Notes: generated by a model not told the origin, from the sequence alone. DNA of 64,000 nt from Corticium candelabrum (GCF_963422355.1 NC_085093.1:5663518-5727517), one strand, 5' to 3'. Positions 1 through 11,556 are shown, counted from the first letter of the stretch. A program made the numbers and translations.

Positions 1-195
1 CGTTGCTTGCTGAGTGCGACACAAATCTTTGCTGGAACGAATTACACACGGTTACATCAAAATAAGCCGGACGGCCAAACAAAAAGTTTGGGTGATAGAC
101 ATCGCCAGGTCGAGTATAGTTCTCTGAAGATCTCTGTTCGCTTCGGGTTCCTTTATCGTGTACTAGCAAAGCTTGAAAAATGACATCTCAAAGCA

Positions 196-197
196 TC

Positions 198-251
<54 letters not shown>
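196..251. repeat. (AC)n microsatellite
   Basis: An almost pure AC dinucleotide run of about 55 bp with one G interruption near its start. The His/Thr-rich open frame across it is a product of the repeat. Confidence 0.95.
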
Positions 252-253
<2 letters not shown>

Positions 254-631
254 TCAAACGAAATTTTTGCGCAATCGTCGATTGTCCGAACATACGGTAT
301 TCGTCTTAGTGAATAATCACATCAACTCCATCAAACAAGACAACCCGACAAATATACTGGCTTTCATCGACACTCAGTTTACAGTGTCACAGCATGTGCC
401 TTAACTTTGTTGCGTGCTGCAGACCCCTTGCAGCCCTCACGTAGACTGCTTCTTACAACTGTTTTGGTACTCTTGCAAACACCTGAGAACGATTGCCTGC
501 GCTGCGTTTACTTGTAAAATCAACTTTCCTGCTACTCGACGTAGCACTCTTCACGATGTTAAAACATTAAAGAATATGTTCTTTCAATTTATCATCAAAT
601 AAGATGACAATTGTGCCAGGCAAGTCAACTA
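252..631. other. unassigned sequence
   Basis: Short open frames only, with no recognisable domain or repeat structure on either strand. The first 195 bases of the window also show nothing. Confidence 0.5.
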
Positions 632-1160
632 TCCTTCTTTCCTCGTAAAAGCTCATGATGTTCTACTCTGTCTGCAGCCTTGAGGACTTGACAAAAGCGA
701 TTGAAAGTATCAGTTTCTTTTTTAGCCTACTTTCCTCGTAATATCTTATAATGTTCTACTGTGTCTGCAGCCTTGAGAATTTGCCAAAAGCGATTGAAAG
801 TATCTTTTTCTTTCTTAGCCTTCTTTCCTCGTAGTATCTCATGAGGTTCTGCCGTTTTTGCAGCCATGAGAACTAAACAAGAGCATTCGAAAGTATAATT
901 TTCCTTTTTAGCCTGTATTTCTTGTAATATCTTATTATGTTCTGCGGTGTCTGAAACCTTCAGAATTTGACAAATGCGATTGAAAGTATCATTTTCTTTT
1001 TAGCCTTCTTTCCTCGTAATATCTCATGATGTTCTGCTGTTTTTGCAGCGTTAAGAATTTGACAAAAGCGATTAAATGCATCGTTTTCCTTTTTAACCTT
1101 CTTTCGTCATAGCATCTCTCGCGATAGTCTGCTGTTTTACAGCCTTAAGTACTTGACAGC
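632..1160. repeat. minisatellite, about 93-bp unit, about six copies
   Basis: Six diverged head-to-tail units start near 633, 728, 821, 916, 1006 and 1098. Each opens with a variant of CTTTCCTCGTAATATCT, continues with GTTCTGCTGT, TTTGCAGCCTTGAG and GACAAAAGCGATTGAAAGTA, and ends in a T-rich tract followed by AG. The internal TCTGCAG and the terminal TTTTTTAG resemble splice acceptors, but no open frame links the units, so exon repeats are unlikely. Confidence 0.85.
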
Positions 1161-1900
1161 ATCATCATACTTTCTTTGTTAAAATAGAGAAGTATGAGTA
1201 AACAGTCTTGCCTCTGTTATACATTTCCTCAGACGACGACAGTCTTCCATATTAGCAAGATCACTAGCAACTAAATGATCTAGTATCAGCGACGAAACCA
1301 ACTGTAAGTAAGCTTTTTTACCATTTTGATTCAGACATCTGAGATGCCATATGGTGGGCACGAACAGCGCGCTAGCGTCGACTCACAAACATCAACACAC
1401 GACGGCAAATGGAGATTGTTCATATGATATTTACGTTTATATATACTTTGCGTAATCCTAGACCAACCAATCACCATCCGAGCACGTGATAAACACGCCT
1501 CAAAATCATGAAAAACCGTTCCCTGTTTATATAAATACTACAGTATTTCCAGGGCAATTATCCGATTGGGGCAAGCAATTATCCGCTTCAGACAACCAGT
1601 AGGGCGTTTTAATTGCCGTCACAAAGTTTGCGCAATCGCATATGGCCGCCACGATGGTGTACATGTGCCGACTGCGTGGGTGTTGACGCTAGTCGAGTTG
1701 TCGTATATGGCCTCATCCTACGCCCCCAAATTGCGTTTTGAAGCATGACAACGATACGATGATAAGCTGAAGGTAATAGATGTTATCGATCCCTTTCTAC
1801 TCTTGTAGACAAAAAGGAATCCAATAGCGGGAGCCTCTCACAGTCAGTTGGCACCTGTCAACGCAAGTGACTTGGTTTCGTATCTTGTTCTGCAGACGAG
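1161..1900. other. unassigned sequence
   Basis: No gene, repeat or RNA recognised. It lies upstream of the YqaJ-type pseudogene and could hold the decayed 5' end of that gene or element. Confidence 0.4.
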
Positions 1901-1904
1901 CTAC

Positions 1905-3509
1905 TTGATCGCCAAGCAATTCAAGGCACACAAGTCTCTAAAAGCATACAATCAGTATTTAGCGGCTATGTGAAGGATGTTTTGTCATATGGGATATATT
2001 ACTGATAGTGACAAACATTTGATCACCGGAAGGGTAATGCTGTAGTGCCTGATAGTGACAAACGTTTGATGCCCGGAAGGGTAAGGGTGTAGTGCCTCGT
2101 CTACGTAGCGAAAGCTGACTTATTGTTCTACTTACGTGTTTCAAGTAAGGCATTCACAACGTTGTGCAGGAACTCCTCTGGCTTGTTAGGTTATTGTAGA
2201 GAAGTGTAGTGACATCTGCTCTTCTGCCAAAATAAAGAGGGCAATGGAAGTAGCTAGTCAGTCACTAACTTCTCAGAGTAAACAGATGGCTAGTGAGCCT
2301 ACGTTGCAATCTCCATCAAGCAGTGAAATGAATACATTCTTTCAAAGATAGAGTGACTGTAGCTGCAGACCTGCAGTCCTAGCCATTGTTCCCAAGCATG
2401 GAGACAATTGCGTTCCTAAGTTTTCTCTGGACTGTTCTCCAATGTGACTACAATCTGTTTCGGCCCTCCTATCTAGAGATTCAGACCTGCTGAAAGTTTG
2501 AGAAAATATCAAAGTCTAAGTAACTAGTGAAATGATAGTATCTGTAGAATTAGAAACAAGAAAGCACAGCAACTGTAAGCTTTGGTTCAAGTATCGATCA
2601 GGGAGAATAACGGCAAGCAAGAATGAAAGCTGTATGTCGAACTCTGACGCCAGTAATCTATCCCAAAGTGTGGTCAGAGCAATTTGTTATCTTGAGGCAT
2701 TGAGATTAAACTCACCTGCTACAAGATGGGAATGTGATCACGAGAGAACTACCCAACGTATGTATTTTGAAGAAATGTAACAGAAACATCATGCGTTCAA
2801 TCTTGTTGACAGTGGCTTAGTCTTGAATTCTAGATGGCCACATTTGGGAGCATTATCTGATGGACTCCTTGTTAGTTCTGATTTCTGTGGGAAAGGGACT
2901 GTTGAGATTGAGTGGCCTTTTTGTCATCATTTTGATACTATCTCAAATATTGCTAAGGAAGATAGTCACTTTCGTTTGATTGAAGACTGCAATGATGAAC
3001 TGAGACTAGATCAAGGAAATGCGTACTACTATCAGGTTCAGAGCCAGATCTGGTTATGTAGTGCAGATTATTGCGACTTTTATGTCCGTACGTTGCCTGA
3101 GTCAAATGAAGGAGCTAGCCTTCACATTGAACGAATATTACCAAATGAGAGTTTTTTGGCTATAATGTGTTGGCTTGTTTGCCCAATTCTTTCGAACATG
3201 TGTTCTACCAGAAATTATGGGAAGGTGGTACTAACGACCAACTATGCCAAATTCCAAATATCACGATTCCACTAAACAGTCTAACATCATTGCTGTAGAT
3301 GAAACGTCACTGGAACAACAAACTAATTCTACCTGCTGCTGCTGCTGCCACCTCCCTCAAGATGACAAGGCAATCAAATGCCAGAATCCAAACTGTGACA
3401 CAAAGCTGTTTTACATGAGCTGCCTAAAGATGAAGACACACCAAAAAGGAAGTGGTATTGTGCCCACTGTTGCAGACTGCCAGAAAGCAAAAAGGAACAG
3501 AAGAAATAG
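1905..3509 (+). pseudogene. YqaJ-type exonuclease/recombinase with C-terminal PHD finger, broken
   Basis: The readable parts match the animal YqaJ family that carries a C-terminal PHD finger. In order: a SLKAYNQ segment near 1940; RPAVLAIVPKHGDN near 2370; the nuclease core from 2532 with WFKYRSGRITASK, LGALSDG (family: LGASPDG) and VEIEWPF (family: VEIKCPF); YYYQVQSQ and DYCDFYVRT; then a Cys-rich PHD finger from about 3325 (CCCCHLPQDD, CQNPNCDTK) ending KWYCAHCC and a stop at 3507. Lesions seen are an in-frame TAA at 2778-2780, a frameshift near 3200, a second inside the PHD finger, and loss of the active-site Lys (VEIK to VEIE). The family is a metal-dependent DNA exonuclease; this copy should be dead. 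It converges on the THAP/ISL2EU transposase remnant about 200 bp downstream. Confidence 0.75.
2002..2095. repeat. tandem duplication, two 47-bp units
   Basis: CTGATAGTGACAAACATTTG... (2002-2048) is repeated as CTGATAGTGACAAACGTTTG... (2049-2095) with a few substitutions. It lies in the decayed N-terminal part of the YqaJ-type pseudogene and breaks its frame. Confidence 0.85.
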
Positions 3510-3703
3510 GACACGGGTTTCGTTCGAGAGATTGATACGTATACACACAAGGATAGTATAATGTGAGGTACTACATAAGTCAAGTAATCAGATTTTGTTG
3601 AGATAGCTACACCGTAATTACACACCACAGCGTTTAAGCTCAAATCAGAGTTAGATGGATAATTGCATGCAAAATACTAAGAGTTCATACATAATGTTAA
3701 TAA

Positions 3704-5045
3704 CTAGTTAAATGGAACTACAGAGTCACATAAATTGCACAGAGCACAACAGACACGAAGAATGCGATCAATGAGCGGACATGATTCATGTTGTCTCTTG
3801 ATGGCAAAAGTCAATGAGAAGAGTGCTTTGCAGGATAGGGTATTTTTGCTTCACCAACCCAATGAGCTTCTCAACTTGGATGCGAACATTGGCTATAGCT
3901 CTTGTTTCCTCAACTTTCAAACTTTACAGTTGATCCTTTCCTTTAGTACATGCTGGTAAGTACAGTTGGGTCTGTTGCAAACCAACTGATTCGGCAATGT
4001 TAAAACCACGATCTGCCAGTACAATGTCTCCTGGCAGCAACTTTCCAAGAATGCCCCTTTGTCCTGTAAGGAATTTGTCACTTACATGACCTCTCCAAGC
4101 CTTTGACACGAATGACACAACTCCTTGTGGATTCACTCCCAGTAGCACCTTCACTGTGTTGTGGTGCTTGTACGTTGACCACGTGCAAGCTCTGGCAAGA
4201 AGGTTTGATGGTCGCTCAAGTAGATCTCAAAATAGTCAATTCTATAGGAAACTTTCTTCTCAGTATGACTCTTGATAACACACGGCCATTGTTTTCTTTA
4301 AGCATTCTCGATCGGGCCATATGATAAGTGAACGAACCCTGGCGGCAGTAGACAGAAATTTGGAATCGAAAGGGCAAGTTCTTCAGTGAACTATTCAAAC
4401 GCAATTTTACCATCACCATCATAAACTGTTAGAAATGAGACAATTTCAGTCCAGGGCGTACTTGAGGGGCAAGAATGTGAAAGACAACTTTGACCAGTCC
4501 TGAATTTGAGAGACCTGTATAAAACTGGACTTCTTTGTTGCTCTTTAGTATCTCCTCACTAAATGTGGTTTTTGCAGCCAAGTCTTTCTTTAATACTTTC
4601 ATCTTCTGGTAAGCATTATTCAGCTCGTCTTTGAGGTTCTTCCAGTTCACTAAGGTCATTTCAGCCTGTACTTCTCCATCTTTGGATGGGATCACCGGAA
4701 CAGCTTCTGCGTCTTGAAAATGCGTCTGCGTCTTCTGCCTCTTCTGTGTCTATATCGGCCACCTGATGACACTGCTGCTGCAAAATAGAACTTGAGCCCA
4801 CAGGACGCTCACCTGAGTTCACTTGACGCTTACTTCTTGCTTTCATGCTAGACCATCTCTGATGTGAAGTACCTGCTTCACGTAGTCGCAATTTAGCATG
4901 CCCCAGATGTAGTGTTGGCAGCCAGTCAGGATTAGTAGTTTGGAAGAGAGACGCAGGCTTCCCGAAATAGAATGACGCGAACAAACACTGTCATTTTCTA
5001 GGGTCTTGCTCGTAACATCTGATCGAGGTATCGCCGCAATGTACC
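3704..5045 (-). pseudogene. ISL2EU-type DDE transposase with N-terminal THAP finger, broken
   Basis: Read on the minus strand from about 5045: the end of a THAP zinc finger (ENDSVCSRH, then GKPASLFQTTNPDW), a low-similarity linker, VQFYTGLSNSGL (4550-4500), a helix-turn-helix stretch (about 4420-4330), and the DDE core between 4154 and 3924 with [18 protein letters not shown] and [14 protein letters not shown], which holds the second catalytic Asp. It continues with [21 protein letters not shown] and ends with CCALCNLCDSVVPF and a stop at 3704-3706. These motifs are typical of the THAP plus DDE_Tnp_4 transposases called ISL2EU. At least three frameshifts separate the pieces. Terminal inverted repeats were not found by eye. 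Confidence 0.78.
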
Positions 5046-5169
5046 CTTCTCTTCACTTTGTACTCAGCTCCTGCTCTTTCTCAGTCACATGCGTGATCAC
5101 TCGTGGTGTTCGATAGAAAGACATCGCTCTGTCTCGACCAGACAGTACTGAGACTAGAAAGAGACCACG

Positions 5170-5304
5170 CGGTGGGCTTTGTGCGCCATACTAGATCCCG
5201 TGTCCCAGTACAAAGTATCCCGTATAGAGTATCGTATCCGGGTGACATTTGGCCGTGTAGAGTATCCTAGCCGGATAGTATGTACTATCCCCCCCCCCCC
5301 CCCG
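5170..5304. repeat. GTATCC-rich degenerate repeat and a poly-C run
   Basis: Degenerate GTATCC/GAGTATC words recur between about 5205 and 5285. They are followed by an uninterrupted C run of roughly 16-17 bases ending near 5303. No coding signal is seen. Confidence 0.6.
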
Positions 5305-5986
5305 AACAATACTGCGATGTCACAAAGTCGTGGTCTACGAGCGAGTTGTCCTCTTCCTCGATGAGAGACGCTGTCCACCAGGTAAGACTAAGGTCGTTGC
5401 AGTACAGTAGTGACCCAGCTACACCTGCATACCTGCACATGTCCGAACCTATACCGTTACAGTGCGTATAGAACGTGAGGTGATTTTGTTTCTACGGCCT
5501 GTCAAAAAGTCTGAAGTCGGAAATCTGCTGTAGGAAGGCAAAGCTGTACTCCAGCAGAAGGCTTGGGAATTAAATTCAATCCCCGACCCCACCTGATTAG
5601 TACTGATGAGGAGGCCAGAACACAGGTACCCGTCTAGATGCTCTGTCTAGTCAGTTTGCTATTTGTAAATCTATTAAAGGAGCAATGGTCGTCTCTGGGT
5701 ATCAAGCAATTCGTGGAGCGAGCGAAGAGAGCTAGCTAAATCTAGGCTTGGGCGGAAGCTGTCTCCCTGAACGTCCTCCCATGTGTGTGTTCGTTCCAAA
5801 GTATTAGGTCCATGCGTTGCTACTCCTATTTGCTGGGAAATGTTTGTCAATATTGAATAGAAAGTTGTTTCTTAGCACAATTAGTGACAAGTGTTGGTTG
5901 GAGGGAGTAGCTTGTCGTCTTCGTTGCTAAACTTTTTGGTTGTTGGGCACCTTGTAGCCTAGAAGTAATCTAGTAATAGACTGGCT
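5305..5986. other. unassigned sequence
   Basis: No gene, transposon terminus or RNA recognised on either strand. Confidence 0.4.
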
Positions 5987-5987
5987 T

Positions 5988-6027
5988 GTATGTGTGTATG
6001 TATGTATGTATGTATGTATGTATGTAG
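5988..6027. repeat. (TATG)n microsatellite
   Basis: About nine tandem TATG units. The Met-Tyr-Val-Cys open frame here is only the translated repeat. Confidence 0.95.
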
Positions 6028-6966
6028 GTAAACTTCGAATAACTACTTATCGTGATGCAAATGTCGTGAGAGATGGTGAAATAGACGGTGGAAGTAAAAC
6101 GCAACCTGAAATCGCTCAGTGGAAAGAAGAGAATGAAACAGCAATGTTGTTTTGCGGTTACCTGATTGGCCGATTAACTGCAGACAAAAACACTCGTTCA
6201 GATATGTTTGCAATTACTGCAAGCTAGTTAATTAGTTACATGTTCTGTCTGCCCATTAATCTGTTTTTGTTGTATCATGCTGTTTTTTGGCTCTACTGAG
6301 CGCATTAATTAATAAAGAATTAAGACTAACAAAAATTCAGGTGTACGTCAAATGGAGACATACATAATATGAAGTATATCCGATTGTATAAACCCAGATG
6401 CATAATATGCACGATATATACTGATTTTATTAAATATATCCAGTTCGCATCCTTCAGGGAACAAATCAGAAACAGGAAGATGAAACATCCCTCTACATGC
6501 ACCAGATAGAAATCTCATACAACTATCTAGCTAGATATGAGATTTGTGGTTCAAGCTCAAATCATAGAATTAGATCTGCAAATGCAAACACGTATCCATG
6601 AAAAACATAGTCTCGCGTAGCCACACTCATTTCCTCCGCGTCATACTTTCGTGCGAAAATGGGTCTCGTGAGCGGCCTTTGATGCCGCTGTGTGCCGCGT
6701 AGCCGGAAATCGACAATCTAAAGACCGAATTTGGTTTCTTAAGCGCTTCACGAACGACCAGACTGGTATGCACGCAGTGCAATTCTATCTCAATTAGCTT
6801 GTTATTTCGTAGAGAACATCTCAAAGACTACAGCTAGAGTCGTTGCTGTTTGTGAAATCTGCATGTCTACAGCAGCAATTAAACGCGGCCGCGGGAACGT
6901 TGACGTCAACAGGCTTGGATTTTATGCAGCCATGATCGACGTCCTACTTTACGTCTAAGCTTTGTG
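6028..6966. other. unassigned sequence
   Basis: AT-rich, with short open frames only and no recognised feature. Confidence 0.4.
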
Positions 6967-7247
6967 CACTTGTGTCACAGCGGAGGCTGAATGCGAACGT
7001 ACTAAATGGTTGCGAACGTACTCGATGCTTGCGAACGTACTCGATGTTGTTTGCTGTTTGACGGCCAAACCGACGGCAGACAGTCCAGAGTGCGCGATAT
7101 CGGAAGGTCTTGGAGCCGACGTCGTCAAAGAAAGTTGAATCGTCCGTCTTTGTTTGGGTATCATCTCATCTGTGCTTTACAGTAAGTACGTTCGCATCCA
7201 TCCAGTACGTTCGCATTCAGTCTCCGGTCCGTTGTGACACAAGCGTG
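6967..7247. mobile_element. MITE-like inverted-repeat element, about 280 bp
   Basis: The two ends are imperfect inverted copies of about 60 bp. The left end reads CACTTGTGTCACAGCGGA, then CTGAATGCGAACGTACT and a second TGCGAACGTACT. The reverse complement of the right end reads CGCTTGTGTCACAACGGA, then CTGAATGCGAACGTACT and again TGCGAACGTACT. The left arm carries a third GCGAACGTACT copy. There is no coding capacity, and a target duplication was not resolved. The class is unknown. Confidence 0.6.
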
Positions 7248-7260
7248 TGAGCCTCGAAGT

Positions 7261-7299
7261 TCCAGACCGTCTCTTGAAAGAGATGAGAGCCGGTCTGGA
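7261..7299. repeat. short hairpin
   Basis: TCCAGACCG at the left pairs with CGGTCTGGA at the right, and the inner TCTCTT pairs with AAGAGA. It lies just outside the 6967-7247 element. Confidence 0.6.
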
Positions 7300-7782
7300 T
7301 CAACATCTGATCAAACTGCTTGTCCATGGCAACCAGAGACAATGGACGAAGCGCTAATGAAATAGGCCAAACGTTTATGAAAGAGTTTATCACCAGAACT
7401 GTGTAATTCGATTATGTTTGCCATTGTCATGTCTAGTCTAAAATTGTTTGCGATCTAAGTTGCGCACAGGAGTTGTACGTACGTAACAGTTTATACGGGA
7501 ACCAATCATCTGCAACGCATAGTCGTATGTGATAACCTTTCCCTTTGACTTAGGATCCATATTCGTGCAGCGTACGTGCATTATGATACCATGGTATACC
7601 ATCACGTGACCGTTAAACGAAAGCTGATTAATTATGTTTACATTTAATTAAACAGGTTTAATTAACGCTCCTGTTTAGTTAACGCTAATGAAATCGCGCT
7701 AAATCTTATAATGCTTAGGTTTACAGGCCCTAATGGAGACACGCCCTAGATTGCGCCTTTGCAATCCTAAAAATTTACCAAA
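7300..7782. other. unassigned AT-rich sequence
   Basis: Contains the small palindrome GATACCATGGTATACC (near 7585) and TTAATTAA-rich stretches, with no coding signal. Confidence 0.4.
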
Positions 7783-8053
7783 CTAGAATTTAAAATCTTT
7801 TTCTGGGAAAAAAGTAGATGTAGGGAATTTATAAAAAGTAACAGAAACAAGATCTATAGATAATATGAAACAAAGCCAGACATCTTAGTAAATTCTTCCA
7901 AGCCCACATTCCCTACATTTACATTTAGTGGGTTGGAAGGATTCGCTAATGATGTCCGGCTTTGGTTCATATTATTTATAGATCTTGTTTCTGTTACTTT
8001 TCATACAATCCCTACATCTACTTTTTTCCAATAAAAAGATTTTAAAATTCTAG
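7783..8053. repeat. 271-bp foldback (hairpin) element
   Basis: A left arm of about 125 bp (7783-7907) is matched in inverse orientation by 7928-8053 with roughly 85-90% identity, around a loop of about 20 bases. Shared words include AAAAAAGTAGATGTAGGGA, AAAGTAACAGAAACAAGATC and the outer CTAGAATTT. The two arms differ by scattered substitutions and small indels, so this is an old foldback, not a recent perfect palindrome. It could be a foldback MITE or a source of hairpin RNA; nothing in the sequence decides this. Confidence 0.85.
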
Positions 8054-9160
8054 CATTTATCATTAACCTGTGTGGTGTAAATGTGGATCCCGATTTCAAA
8101 TACCAGCGACATACAGCTGCAGGTTCTTTAAATTTATTTCGGTACAAAACAATTTAACTCTGAGGACGTAGAAACCTAGCGCAGCGCTACCTGGGCGGTC
8201 TTATTATTCAGGCTATAAGCACCTTCTAAGGCCGGTACTTGAACCACGTGCCTACTTCAGTCTGTGAGTGCAACATCCGGATACCTTCTGAGTGTTGTGA
8301 CTCTTTTCTTATAAAGTTTCTTTCTTTCCCGTGGTTTAAGCAACGTTTACGCGCGTTTGCTTCGCGCAAATCAGCCGAGATAGGGAGGTAGTGGCAGCAT
8401 GCGACGGATTTGTTCGATCATGCCTACTTCATCGGGTCAAGCAGAACACTTGAAAGTTGTTCGTGTACCGTAGGTGACTTCTTTGCAGGTAGGAAGTGTG
8501 AACATTAGTCGCTGTCAGAATCCTAATTACTAATAGGGTTAGAGTAAGGCCTATTACCAGTTGGAGACGCGTGACTTTAGCTACAGTTACGTTTTCACTG
8601 CCTTGATAACTAAAAGCCAAATTCGCCTGTGTGTGTTCCTTTAACGCACGCTATCTTTCTACATCGCAGAGTTGTGGTCGTTACTCACCGAAAAAAGGAA
8701 GGATAACTTAGGATAACTTACGATGCAGCATTCTATAACGTCTCGCCTTGTCTCACACAGACAATGAAGAGCAGAGGTCCTAGAACGACAGAAAGACGGA
8801 ACATTGGGAACCACTGACAGCGTAACCATGCGAAGTCACATGTAAACATAAATTCACAAAAGCAGCTCTTATCAGTCATTATTTAGAGTACATCCAGCCA
8901 TACAGCAGCACAGAAGCAAACAACGTCTAGACAAGACCGAATTTGCTATGGGCGTGGTTTCAACGCACGTTAGCTTTTTTCTACCTTTGAATTCAACTGT
9001 AGATAAAGCTCTGCATCTATTAATATATTATTGAGTAACCACAGTTCCAGTATTATTTACGTTTAATATGGCTAGGTATACATAGCAACTTTGAAACACA
9101 CTGAACATGTTCCAAGTTCTGCAGGGCCCATTCAGGTGTATTGAAGTGTCATCTCGGACG
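8054..9160. other. unassigned sequence
   Basis: No gene, transposon or RNA recognised in about 1.1 kb. A doubled GGATAACTTA occurs near 8700. Confidence 0.4.
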
Positions 9161-9240
9161 TCTTTTATTTGATGGGGTTGTTTTCTATTTGATGGGGTTG
9201 TTTTCTATTTGATGGGGTTGTTTTCTATTTGATGGGGTTT
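9161..9240. repeat. 20-bp unit repeated four times
   Basis: The unit TTTTCTATTTGATGGGGTTG occurs four times in register; units 2 and 3 are identical and units 1 and 4 differ by one or two bases. Confidence 0.95.
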
Positions 9241-9520
9241 CTATGATCATCTTCACGTCCATCAATTTAGTTAATTTTGTCTTCTGCGATTGCTTTCATT
9301 TCGAGCAGATTTTCTGTCTAGGCATGAGGACATCGTTTTTTAGAATGATGTATTAGTTGTTGCTGCATCATCAATGCTGCACCTAGTTGCTCAGAAGACA
9401 TCACCTCCAGAGACATAATTCTAGATCTATTGTACTCCGTCTTCTATTCGTCATTTAGAGTTGTCGACAACAAGGTAGTTAATTTTTATTTGTGAAGTTA
9501 CTAAAACAAGCGATCTTGAA

Positions 9521-9642
9521 TACACACACGTACGCACGCACACCCACATGCACAGACACACACGCGCGCGCGCACACACACACACACACATTCACACACA
9601 CACACACACACATTCACACACACACACACACCACACCACACC

Positions 9643-9684
<42 letters not shown>

Positions 9685-9688
9685 CACA
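9521..9688. repeat. compound (AC)n/(GC)n microsatellite
   Basis: AC runs interrupted by CGCGCG blocks and ACACC steps. The overlapping Thr/His and Cys/Val open frames on both strands are repeat artefacts. Confidence 0.95.
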
Positions 9689-10169
9689 ACCAGCATGCAA
9701 TGCACTACACAGCAACTTACATTGTGTAGTCTCTGCCTGCTTCTTTGCTTTTCGCAAGTCAGATGCAGTCTGAGTCAGCACAGTTTGCTTGTATTCTCTA
9801 TCCTTTCAATTGCCAGGTTTTGAAATGATGTTGAATTGCCTTTACAAGTAACACAGGAGTTGCAAAATCGAAGAGGCCAGAAAAATAGAAATTATGAATA
9901 TAGGCAAAATTGTCGTAAACTAATATTTATAACGAGGTTTTAGTGACATGCATATGACACAGACTCTTAGTAATATTGTATCTTCAATAAAGAATAACAT
10001 TTGAAGTAGAATTGTAACTCTGCCTAGGGTTATAGCAGCAAAAGGTGTCAGCAGTATGCCGGCATCTGTTGTTATAGCCTGAAAACATTGTACACTGACT
10101 AGCCTGGCACCAGAATCACTGAAAGCCCCTTAAATGAAGTGACATCCAGGGTATTGCCATGATGGCGCG
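9689..10169. other. unassigned sequence
   Basis: Nothing recognised. It borders the 3' side of the Merlin-like remnant. Confidence 0.4.
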
Positions 10170-11190
10170 GCTCCCAATGAGTTTTCTGCGACGCTAAACT
10201 GTATGATCACATAGACCAGCATGCTGCGTTGTCTCTTATCAGGCTTTGCAGTGCGTTTGATCTTGTTCGTCCGTACCTCTCTCGCCACATGAATTCGTCA
10301 AGATATGACGATAGCATGTGCCGAAGGCATCCTTTCATTCGCTTGAGCCGCAATTGGACTTTGTTCCAATATGATTCAATGTGATTCTTAGAGATCCCTG
10401 TCACCGGATTACGAAACTGTATACTGTGGTTGACTGTGAGGTGGCCTGCAAATGTCGGGAACTGTGTTAAGTGTATGATGCGCTCGCTATTCGTTGGAAT
10501 GTATCAGTGTTTGGTAATACGTGTGCTTGAATGATGGGAAGGAGTCTTGCCACGATTTCCATGTATCAAAGGGCAGGGGTATGTGAAGTGTCCACTATCC
10601 CAAAAGCCCAGACTGGTTGACGTGGTGGGTGTCCACGATGGTGCTACAGAGACAAATGCAATGTTAGTATACTATTGGTTTTATTACATATATTTCTGTA
10701 TATATTGCCTTTGGTTTGTGTGAAAAACAGGATTCATCTATCTGGCAGACTTGGTGATGAATTCCCACAGCTCCTCCTAATTGGTGTCTGCAGAAGTCTC
10801 CAAGTGCAAATATCTCGGAAATATTGAAATATTTGCACTCCTGTTCGAGGACACAGTGTCACTCTTTCGCAAGTCTCCATCATTTGGTCATCATATGCCC
10901 AGTGAAGCATGAACAGATGGTACTTTAGCAGTGGAATATTAGACTTGGAGAAATGATCCATGTTTCACTGATCTACAAAACAACTCTTTATAATGTATGT
11001 GCCATGCCACTATACGTAGAAACTAAATCAGTGCATTGAATTCTCTTAACCTTGTTGCTTTGCAGGCCATTCTTGGACACTTCCATATGACCGTCTCCGC
11101 CACGAGAATATTTGTTGATGTTCATTGGTATTCCGCAAACGCAGTCTTCGTGACTTGATACAAGGTAGTGTCGCAGCATGAACTGCAATA
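10170..11190 (-). pseudogene. Merlin/IS1595-type (ISXO2-like) DDE transposase, decayed
   Basis: Pieces follow family order on the minus strand: a Cys-containing zinc-ribbon-like N-terminus near 11170-11050 (CVCGIPMNI); the first catalytic region IDESCFSHKP near 10740; RGHPPRQPVWAFGIVDTSH near 10630-10580; TVNHSIQFRNPVTG near 10430; and ISKNHIESYWNKVQ then SYLDEFMWRERYG near 10390-10270, which carries the C-terminal Glu-containing helix. Stops and frameshifts separate the pieces. Such proteins are cut-and-paste transposases of the Merlin superfamily. Terminal repeats were not identified. Confidence 0.7.
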
Positions 11191-11556
11191 CTTTACTATT
11201 TGCATCATCACCATGGCAGACGTCTTATATGGCATGGAAGTCCATTGATATTCCTCTGAACTCTGTACAGACTGCTCCGGACTGTTCCTCAAAAAATTGA
11301 AATTTTGTAATTAATTATGTGTTTGTTTAACTGTTGTCATTGTTACTGTTCCTCAATCACTGCTGATATACCGCATTACTTTAATTAATTCAGTTTCATT
11401 TTTATGCATAGGTTTCAAACTAGACTAAGACATGTTGCAGGCATGATGCTGAAACAAGACTCTCTTTTTTATGTAACTACTTGATGTATCTGTGCTGCAT
11501 TTGGGATACCTAGTATAGCCTAGATACATGTATATCTGTAGTGTCTTTAGAGTAGC
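11191..11556. other. unassigned flank of the Kolobok-type element
   Basis: AT-rich sequence without recognised features. Confidence 0.4.

Noticed and set aside
180-404. Open frames across the AC, TATG and TA microsatellites (also 9492-9823, 24445-24835, 5994-6227)
   Set aside because: Their residues simply translate the repeat (Thr-His, Cys-Val, Tyr-Ile, Met-Tyr-Val-Cys) and the flanking parts show no protein-like features.
2000-5300. Terminal repeats for a combined YqaJ/ISL2EU element
   Set aside because: No inverted match was visible between the two outer flanks; the unit remains an inference from adjacency.
9161-9240. CRISPR-like array
   Set aside because: The four 20-bp units are directly contiguous without spacers, and the window is eukaryotic.
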